Source: Pseudomonadota bacterium (GTDB taxonomy: Bacteria; Pseudomonadota; Gammaproteobacteria; Acidiferrobacterales; UBA6901). Taken from it: a DNA stretch of 64,000 nucleotides. The notes under the pieces are model-generated. The model worked only from the letters and a program-made list of their open reading frames with translations, was not told where the DNA came from and did not search any database. Positions 58,552 to 64,000 of this stretch are shown here, piece after piece. The position numbers and the translations under genes are program-made. Within the stretch, counting starts at the first letter, position 1; the number at the start of each line of letters is the position of its first letter. Where the stretch lies: the NCBI GenBank assembly GCA_021790335.1, contig JAJYEE010000001.1, positions 93,873 through 157,872 on the forward strand, in the 5' to 3' direction.

Positions 58552-59985
58552 GTGACTGAAGCGTTCGATATCGCTGTCATCGGATCCGGCCCCGGAGGGT
58601 ATCGTGCCGCCGTACTCGGCGCGTTACGCGGCAAGCGTGTCGCGATCGTTGAGAAGCAGGACTGGGGCGGCTGCTGCTTGAACCGCGGATGTGTACCGAA
58701 GAAGGACTGGTACCACAGCGCCCGTCTGATTGCTGCGTCACGTACTTTCGCGGGGCGCGGAATCAGCGGGAGCCTGACGGTTGACCTGGCGCGCGCATGG
58801 GAGCACCAGGAGACCGTGGTGCGCATGGTGCAGGACAGCTACCTGGACTACATGAAGCGCCTGGGTATCAGCGTGTACAGCGGAACCGCTCGCTTTGCTT
58901 CTTTGCACGTACTGGATATTCTGGCCGGGGCCGGCTGCGAGCGCCTGCAGGCCGCTCATATCATAATTGCTACCGGATCGAAACCCACGGCGCCAGCGGG
59001 GCTTGTGCCGCAGGAGGGGCGCATCCTGACCTCGGACATGCTTTTCGATGATCCACCTCCGCCGGGACGGCGTGTCGCAGTCATCGGTGGCGGTCTGATT
59101 GGTGCCGAGTTCGCTTTTATACTGTCAATGCTTGGCCTGCAGGTGCACTGGATCACGCGTCGTTTGCCCCTGAGCCGAACCCGATTCAGCCCGCAGGCGC
59201 TGACTGCCCTCAAGGAAGCATTGCGCGACTGCGGTATTGAGCCGCTTGAAGGCACAAGCGTTACCAGCAGCGAGGTGCGCAATGGGGATCTGGTGCTTCG
59301 GCTTGCTGGGGGACGAGATCTGACCGTCGACTGGGCGCTGCTTGGCACAGGGCGTGCTCCGTTTACCGACGGACTTGCGCTCGACGCTGTCGGGATCGAA
59401 CTGGACGATCGCGGCTTCGTGCACGTGAACGAATGGCTGCAGACCAGCCTGCCGCATGTTTACGCGGTCGGCGACTGCGTATCCGAACACATGACCGCCA
59501 ATCAGGCACTCGCCGATGCCGCTGTTGCGGTGCAGAATATCGTCTCCGGCAGTTCGCCGCAGGCGCGGAGACGGCGCGATGTGCTGTGGGTGCCGGAAGT
59601 GGTTTACAGCGCCCTGGAGCTCGCGCGCATCGGCCTGAATGAGGACCTTGCGGAAGACGCCGGACTCGAGCCTGCGGTGGGTTTCGCAGCTTTCGAGAAA
59701 TCGCCGTGTGCCCTGGGCCAGGACGACACCCGCGGTTTCGTGCGTCTGATTGGAGAACTGGACAGCGGGGCGCTGCTGGGGGCGGAAGTGGTCGGGAGCG
59801 AAGCGGGGGAGCTGATCCATATGCTGGCGCTTGCACCGGATCATGTGTCCGCGCTCTCGCTGCTCGCACACGCCTGGGTCAATCACCCTACGCGGGCTGA
59901 GGAATTCGTCAATGCAGCCGAAACTTTGGCGAGCAAGTGGGGTCTCGCAGATCAAATATTCGGGGTATCGGATCGTGACAGGTGA
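58552..59985 (+). CDS. Dihydrolipoamide-dehydrogenase-like flavoprotein disulfide reductase
   Basis: The 477-residue product has an FAD-binding IAVIGSGPGGYRAAVLGALR and the redox-active disulfide GGCCLNRGCVPKK (CxxxxC). The NAD-binding VAVIGGGLIGAEFAFILSML, the second FAD motif VYAVGDCV, and the C-terminal His-Glu dyad in WVNHPTRAEEFVNAAE are present. No E1/E2 2-oxoacid dehydrogenase genes are nearby, so the partner disulfide is unknown; dihydrolipoamide, a MerA-like or other substrate is possible. GTG 58552 with AAGGAG nine bases upstream is preferred over earlier in-frame starts. Confidence 0.88.
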   Translation: MTEAFDIAVIGSGPGGYRAAVLGALRGKRVAIVEKQDWGGCCLNRGCVPKKDWYHSARLIAASRTFAGRGISGSLTVDLARAWEHQETVVRMVQDSYLDYMKRLGISVYSGTARFASLHVLDILAGAGCERLQAAHIIIATGSKPTAPAGLVPQEGRILTSDMLFDDPPPPGRRVAVIGGGLIGAEFAFILSMLGLQVHWITRRLPLSRTRFSPQALTALKEALRDCGIEPLEGTSVTSSEVRNGDLVLRLAGGRDLTVDWALLGTGRAPFTDGLALDAVGIELDDRGFVHVNEWLQTSLPHVYAVGDCVSEHMTANQALADAAVAVQNIVSGSSPQARRRRDVLWVPEVVYSALELARIGLNEDLAEDAGLEPAVGFAAFEKSPCALGQDDTRGFVRLIGELDSGALLGAEVVGSEAGELIHMLALAPDHVSALSLLAHAWVNHPTRAEEFVNAAETLASKWGLADQIFGVSDRDR

Positions 59986-60023
59986 CCGTACAGACCTTGG
60001 AATGGACCACTGGTCCGGACCGC

Positions 60024-60053
60024 TTGCCGCTGTTTTGCCGGATGGCGTAGTAT
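60024..60053 (+). promoter_or_regulatory. Candidate sigma-70 promoter for the WYL-like gene
   Basis: TTGCCG (60024-60029) and TAGTAT (60048-60053) are separated by 18 bp, each four of six to consensus. It lies about 50 bp before ATG 60104 in a short A/T-richer patch. Confidence 0.3.
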
Positions 60054-60103
60054 TTTTAGTCAAGAAGGCGCCCAGGTCGGGTGAGAAAGTGAAGGTTGGA
60101 TCT

Positions 60104-60511
60104 ATGATTCCCAATGTCTTGCATGTACTTACCGCTGCGGTCAAGGAAAAGCGCTGCGTGGCGATCCGTTATCACGACCAGACCCATATCCGCGTTATAG
60201 AGCCGCATGCGATCTATACCGCCGAAAATGGAGAAATCGTGGTCGATGGATACCAGATCCGCGGCTATTCTTCCTCGGGCCGCCAGCCGCCGTTCTGGCG
60301 TCCCTACCGGCTGAAAAAGATCAGCGCGGTCTCGCTGCTGAAGGAGTCCTTCGAGACGCGAACCGGAGATGGTTTCGCGTCGGCCAAGGAAAAATACCGG
60401 GATAAGGTGCTTGCGATGGTAGACGACCGGCGTCAGTCGTTTGTCTTTCCTTCGTCGGTGGCGCCCGAAGAAATGGGACCGCACCTGCCGGGCAACCCCC
60501 ACCGCCGCTGA
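60104..60511 (+). CDS. WYL-like domain protein, 135 residues
   Basis: The product starts MIPNVLHVLTAAVKEKRCVA and shows a compact WYL-like pattern: AIRYHDQTHIRVIEPHAIYT, then VVDGYQIRGYSSSGRQPPFW and RPYRLKKISAVSLLKESF. There is no helix-turn-helix, unlike WYL transcription regulators; such stand-alone WYL domains may sense a ligand. ATG 60104 has GAAGG eight bases upstream. The frame extends farther upstream into the flavoprotein gene, but those codons are atypical. It is followed by a hairpin and convergent ptsI. Confidence 0.65.
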   Translation: MIPNVLHVLTAAVKEKRCVAIRYHDQTHIRVIEPHAIYTAENGEIVVDGYQIRGYSSSGRQPPFWRPYRLKKISAVSLLKESFETRTGDGFASAKEKYRDKVLAMVDDRRQSFVFPSSVAPEEMGPHLPGNPHRR

Positions 60512-60524
60512 AACAGCGCCTCAC

Positions 60525-60563
60525 GTTTCCCGGCTGTATGCGGTTGCGGCATCGCCGGGAAAC
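60525..60563. terminator. Hairpin between convergent genes (bidirectional terminator candidate)
   Basis: GTTTCCCGGC (60525-60534) and GCCGGGAAAC (60554-60563) form a perfect 10-bp inverted repeat. The loop itself contains ATGC/GCAT able to pair. It lies 13 bp after the WYL-like gene stop and 14 bp past the ptsI stop on the other strand. T runs are lacking on both sides. Confidence 0.55.
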
Positions 60564-60577
60564 CGCGGTAAATCAGG

Positions 60578-62317
60578 CTAACGCTCGTTCATTTTGTCCA
60601 CCAGTGCGTGCAGTTCGCCGGTGTGGCGCGCGTTCAGCACATTTTCTGCGAACCTGCCCAGTTCGGTAAGATCGCTTTCACGCACAATCCTCTTGATTTC
60701 CAGCAGTGCGGAGGGGTGCATGCTGAATTCATCCAGGCCTAAGCCCAGTAACAGGCGCGTATAACGCGCGTCGCCGGCCATTTCACCACACATGGCGACG
60801 GGAATGCCGGCCGATTTCCCTGCGCGTATCGTCATTGAGATCAGCCGCAACACTGACGGGTGCAGCGGATCGTAGAGATAGTTCACCGCCTCGTCGACGC
60901 GGTCGATCGCAAGTGTGTACTGGATCAGATCGTTCGTGCCGATCGAAAAAAAGTCCAGGTGTGGCGCAAACAGGTCTGCTGAAACGGCCGCTGCCGGCAC
61001 CTCGATCATGCCGCCAACCTGCGTTTCCGGATCGAATGGCTGCCCCTGGTGTGTCAGTTCCGCCTTGGTCTCCTCGATAAGATCCAGAACGCGGAACATT
61101 TCCCCGAGGCTAGAAAGCATGGGGATCATGATACGCACTTGACCCAGCGCCGAAGCCCGCAGTATTGCCCGAAGCTGCGGCCGGAACAGCGATGTGTCAT
61201 GCAGGCACAGCCGCACGGCACGCAAGCCCAAGGCCGGATTTACGGTGATGGTTTCGCTGCCCCGACTGCTGCTATCGATGCGCTTATCAGCGCCGAGATC
61301 AAGCGTGCGTATCGTTACCGGTTTTCCGGGAATGGCCTTCACGACCTTCGCATAGGCCCGGTATTGTTCTTCTTCGTCAGGCAGATCGGTCCGGTTCATG
61401 AACAGGAACTCGGTACGGTACAGCCCGATTCCTTCGGCCGAGACTTTGTTTGCTCCTTTGATGTCATCCGGCAGTTCTATGTTTGCGTAAAGCTTGATCG
61501 CGCGTCCGTCGCGCGTTTCCGAGCGGCTGGCCTTGATGGTCTCCAGTTCGCGCTTGAGCTGGACTATCCTCTTCTGCCGCAGCTGGTACTCGGCGACGAC
61601 GCCGGGCTCGGGCAGCACAATCAGGACACCGAGCTTCCCGTCGACTATCAGCTGCTCGCCGCTGCGTATGGCGCGAGTGGCATTATGCACCGCAACGATG
61701 GCAGGGATTTCGAGGCTGCGAGCCAAGATCGCCGTGTGGGAAATCGGGCCTCCTAGATTGGATACGAACGCCGCGATGCGGGTGTGCTTGAGCAGCACTA
61801 TATCGGCGGGCGTGAGGTCGTTGGCGACCACGATTTGCCCGTCAAGCGCATCCGTTATCTGCTCATGTTCCTCATCGGTGGACACCAGCAGATTGCGCAG
61901 GATGCGGTCTACAACCTGACCTACGTCGGTTTTCTTGCTGCGCAGATAGGGATCGTCCATCTGCTCGAACACGGCGGAAAGTTCGTCGCTCTGCGTCTTG
62001 AGCGCCCACTCGGCGTTGCATCGTTTCTTGCGGATTGTGTCGACTGGAGCATCGCATATCATCTTGTCGTGCAGAATCAGCAGATGTGTGTCGATAATGC
62101 TCGAAATTTCGGGAGGTGCGGACTTCGGGATGTGGTCGCGTATGCTCTCGAGCTGGTTGCGTGCGGAATCGATTGCCGCAGTGAAGCGCTTGATCTCTTC
62201 TTCGATCAGGTTCTCCGGCAACGCATATTCCGGCACCTCCGGCCGTTCGCGGTGCAGCACGTGTGCCTTGCCAATGGCAATTCCGCTGCTGACGCCAGTT
62301 CCGTGCAGTACAAGCAT
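60578..62317 (-). CDS. ptsI: PTS enzyme I (phosphoenolpyruvate-protein phosphotransferase)
   Basis: The 579-residue product has the phosphoacceptor His194 in GGPISHTAILARS, a PEP-binding barrel with YRTEFLFMNRTDLP and IMIPMLSSLGEM, and the active-site Cys in GIPVAMCGEMAGD. It has no N-terminal GAF domain, so it is an EI rather than EI-Ntr type. It transfers phosphate from PEP to HPr. It follows ptsH by 5 bp. Confidence 0.97.
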   Translation of the reverse strand: MLVLHGTGVSSGIAIGKAHVLHRERPEVPEYALPENLIEEEIKRFTAAIDSARNQLESIRDHIPKSAPPEISSIIDTHLLILHDKMICDAPVDTIRKKRCNAEWALKTQSDELSAVFEQMDDPYLRSKKTDVGQVVDRILRNLLVSTDEEHEQITDALDGQIVVANDLTPADIVLLKHTRIAAFVSNLGGPISHTAILARSLEIPAIVAVHNATRAIRSGEQLIVDGKLGVLIVLPEPGVVAEYQLRQKRIVQLKRELETIKASRSETRDGRAIKLYANIELPDDIKGANKVSAEGIGLYRTEFLFMNRTDLPDEEEQYRAYAKVVKAIPGKPVTIRTLDLGADKRIDSSSRGSETITVNPALGLRAVRLCLHDTSLFRPQLRAILRASALGQVRIMIPMLSSLGEMFRVLDLIEETKAELTHQGQPFDPETQVGGMIEVPAAAVSADLFAPHLDFFSIGTNDLIQYTLAIDRVDEAVNYLYDPLHPSVLRLISMTIRAGKSAGIPVAMCGEMAGDARYTRLLLGLGLDEFSMHPSALLEIKRIVRESDLTELGRFAENVLNARHTGELHALVDKMNER

Positions 62318-62322
62318 GGCGT

Positions 62323-62592
62323 TTACTCTTCCTCGCCGAAGCGGTTATCCATCAAATTGCGCAAGGCCTGCATTGCTTCGTCCTCGTCCTTTCCGTCGAC
62401 ACGCAGGATAAGCCGGCTTCCTTGGCCGGCAGCCAGCATCATGATTCCCATGATGCTCTTTCCGTTCGCCTGGTGGCCATTGCGCTCCAGAATGATGTCA
62501 CTCTTGAACTGCGATGCAAGATTGACGAATTTCGCCGAAGCGCGTGCATGCATGCCGAGCTTGTTGATTACCGTTATGGTTGCATTCTTCAT
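62323..62592 (-). CDS. ptsH: HPr phosphocarrier protein
   Basis: The 89-residue HPr has the EI-phosphorylated His15 (LGMHARAS) and Ser46 (NGKSIMGIMML), the residue modified by HPr kinase. With hprK nearby, both phosphorylation states are possible. Its start overlaps the EIIA-like stop (ATGA) on the minus strand. Confidence 0.97.
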   Translation of the reverse strand: MKNATITVINKLGMHARASAKFVNLASQFKSDIILERNGHQANGKSIMGIMMLAAGQGSRLILRVDGKDEDEAMQALRNLMDNRFGEEE

Positions 62593-63002
62593 CGACGCGG
62601 CTCCGCCTTGCGCAGTTCCACTGGTGCCGACACTATGCCTTCGGGGCCGCCCGTCAGAGCTTTTGCGACGAGCCCTTTCATGTCCAGGCTGCGGTAATTC
62701 AGAATCCGGATGAGCATTGGAAGGTTCACGCCGCTTACGAGTTCGATGTGATTCTTTCTGAGGAGGCGGCAGGCCGTGTTGGTGTGGGACGCGCCATAAA
62801 TGTCAGCCAAAATCAGTACCCCCTGGCCATGGTCGAGCTGCGTCAGGCGTTCGGCGATAGCCTGCTCCAGAAGCTCCTGTGGCAGTTCATAGTCCACAGG
62901 AAAGGTCTCGACGCCAGGCGGCAGCTCGCCCAGAACGTGTTCCGCCGAGCGCAGTAATCCCTTGCCAAGATCTGCCTGAGCCAGAATCAACAGACCTATC
63001 AT
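62589..63002 (-). CDS. EIIA-Man-type PTS protein lacking the phosphorylated His
   Basis: The 137-residue product has the EIIA-Man/fructose fold: MIGLLILAQADLGKGLLRSA, VLILADIYGASHTNTACRLL, VSGVNLPMLIRILNYRSLDM and KALTGGPEGI. Family members carry an active-site His in the first loop (THG or AHA). Here the codon at residue 9 is CAG (Gln) in ILAQADLG. It is coupled to rapZ and ptsH by ATGA overlaps. Phosphate transfer at the normal site should be impossible, so it may be a pseudo-acceptor that works by binding. Confidence 0.88.
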   Translation of the reverse strand: MIGLLILAQADLGKGLLRSAEHVLGELPPGVETFPVDYELPQELLEQAIAERLTQLDHGQGVLILADIYGASHTNTACRLLRKNHIELVSGVNLPMLIRILNYRSLDMKGLVAKALTGGPEGIVSAPVELRKAEPRR

Positions 63003-63853
63003 GCCAACTCCCGGTGTCGAACCTGCACGTTTACCCCTTTGCGCGAAAAGTACTCCGCCAGCCTCCTGACCAGATATACCGAGCGATGCTGGCCTCCGGT
63101 ACACCCCAAAGCGATGGTCATGTAGCTGCGATGCTCCGCCTCGAAGCTCGGCAGCCAGTTCCCAAGGAAGTCGCATAGCTGTCCGAACATGGCTTGCACC
63201 CGCTTGTCTTTCTCGAGGAACTCCATGACCGGTGGATCGAGTCCTGTCAGCTTGCGCAGGTCGGCCTCCCAGTAGGGATTTGGAAGGCAGCGAACATCGA
63301 AAACGAAATCTGCATCAAGCGGGGTCCCGTTCTTGAACCCAAAGGACTCGAACATCAGGGTCATTCCCTCTGTATTATCGCTGCGCGCGAAGTTATGCAC
63401 CAGATGGCGCAGCTCGTGCGGGGTGGTATGGGTAGTGTCGACCCGCAGTGCGGCATTGGCAGACAGCGGCACGAGCAGCGCTTTCTCCTGACGAATTCCA
63501 TCCAGCAGCGGAATACCCCGCCTGGTGAGCGGGTGCTTGCGGCGCGTCGCCTTGAAGCGCGTGACCAGGACGGATTCCTCCGCCTCGAGAAAAATGATCT
63601 GATAACTCAATCCGATGGATTCGAGCTGGGCCAGCCCGGTCGGCAGGGCGTCAAGAAAGCGGTGATTGCGCGCGTCGATGCCGACCGCCGCGTTGCGCAG
63701 CTCGTCGCGCCCGCTTTCCATAATCTGGCGCGCGAAGTGCGGCAACAGCGCCGCCGGGAGGTTGTCTATGCAGTAGAACCCCATATCCTCCAGCGCCTGG
63801 AGCGCGATACTTTTTCCGGATCCGGAGAGCCCGCTGACTATCAGGAATGTCAT
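62999..63853 (-). CDS. rapZ: RapZ RNase adaptor / nucleotide-binding protein
   Basis: The 284-residue product, identical in length to E. coli RapZ, has Walker A GLSGSGKS (residues 8-15), GFYCIDNLPAALLPHFARQI, and a C-terminal domain with ALGCTGGQHRSVYLVRRLAE. In E. coli it directs RNase E to GlmZ and senses glucosamine-6-phosphate; outside enterics it lies in hprK/PTS clusters with less clear roles. ATG 63853 is chosen from the family's N terminus. Confidence 0.96.
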   Translation of the reverse strand: MTFLIVSGLSGSGKSIALQALEDMGFYCIDNLPAALLPHFARQIMESGRDELRNAAVGIDARNHRFLDALPTGLAQLESIGLSYQIIFLEAEESVLVTRFKATRRKHPLTRRGIPLLDGIRQEKALLVPLSANAALRVDTTHTTPHELRHLVHNFARSDNTEGMTLMFESFGFKNGTPLDADFVFDVRCLPNPYWEADLRKLTGLDPPVMEFLEKDKRVQAMFGQLCDFLGNWLPSFEAEHRSYMTIALGCTGGQHRSVYLVRRLAEYFSRKGVNVQVRHRELA

Positions 63854-63917
63854 GTCTGGAGTCGCCCCGGTGCAGGGCCTGCTGGTGTCTCCGGAACTCT
63901 GATGAACCGGTATGTCA

Positions 63918-64000
63918 TCATTTCTCGGCACCTTGCATGGCCGCTTCCTGCCGCTTCACTATGTCGTCCAGCGGGTTCACTCCGCGCATGCGGAGTATAT
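63918..64000 (-). CDS. hprK: 3' end of HPr kinase/phosphorylase HprK, truncated by window edge
   Basis: The minus-strand frame entering from the right edge reads LRMRGVNPLDDIVKRQEAAM and stops at 63918-63920. This resembles the C-terminal tail of proteobacterial HprK (LRxRGxx...FxxRQ). The position before rapZ, an EIIA, ptsH and ptsI is where hprK lies in many proteobacteria. Only about 27 residues are visible, without catalytic motifs, so the call leans on context. Confidence 0.6.
   Translation of the reverse strand, partial: ILRMRGVNPLDDIVKRQEAAMQGAEK

Overview
The window is one dense, GC-rich stretch of a gammaproteobacterial chromosome. The flagellar gene order matches the polar-flagellum cluster of Pseudomonas and its relatives (regulators, fliEFGHIJ, fliK, fliLMNOPQR, flhBA, flhF, fleN, fliA, cheYZAB, motA/motB, parA, cheW). 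The housekeeping blocks (miaB-phoH-ybeY-corC-lnt, leuS-lptE-holA, nadD-rsfS-rlmH-maf-rng-yhdP, nitrilase-tldD-pmbA) are also gammaproteobacterial. An hprK/rapZ/incomplete-PTS cluster at the right edge is known from several non-enteric proteobacteria. I cannot place the organism below class level from sequence alone. I saw no insertion sequence, phage gene, tRNA, rRNA or CRISPR array.

Region 1 (1-31203, plus strand) is motility and chemotaxis. It opens with the last codons of the master regulator FleQ/FlrA, then a sigma-54 promoter and the flrB-flrC two-component pair. Next come fliE to fliJ (rod/ring, switch rotor, export ATPase), a fragment carrying an ANTAR domain, fliK, and fliL to flhA (switch and export gate). 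Then follow flhF and fleN (pole placement and number), fliA (sigma-28), cheY, cheZ, cheA, cheB, a MotA/MotB stator pair, a ParA ATPase, two CheW-type proteins, a short proline-rich protein, a DUF2802 protein and a diguanylate cyclase. Four good sigma-54 promoter matches (222, 9451, 10985, 28810) divide this block into FleQ/FlrC-type units; the one at 10985 fixes the fliL start.

Region 2 (31258-32879, minus strand) is a two-gene unit made of a second FliK-like protein and a stand-alone FlhB C-terminal domain (FlhX type), overlapping by ATGA.

Region 3 (33090-60511, mostly plus strand) is housekeeping: tRNA thiomethylation, ribosome and RNA maturation (miaB, phoH, ybeY, rsfS, rlmH, rng), envelope biogenesis (corC, lnt, skp, lptE, yhdP), leuS, holA, proA, nadD, maf, a nitrilase-family hydrolase, the TldD/TldE(PmbA) protease with a small unknown gene between them, and a dihydrolipoamide-dehydrogenase-like flavoprotein. 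A short, well-supported minus-strand ORF sits between rng and yhdP.

Region 4 (60578-64000, minus strand) reads hprK (3' end only), rapZ, an EIIA-Man-type protein, ptsH and ptsI, with ATGA overlaps. No sugar-transport EIIB/EIIC is present. The EIIA has Gln where the phosphorylated His is expected, so this looks like a regulatory phosphorelay rather than a transporter.
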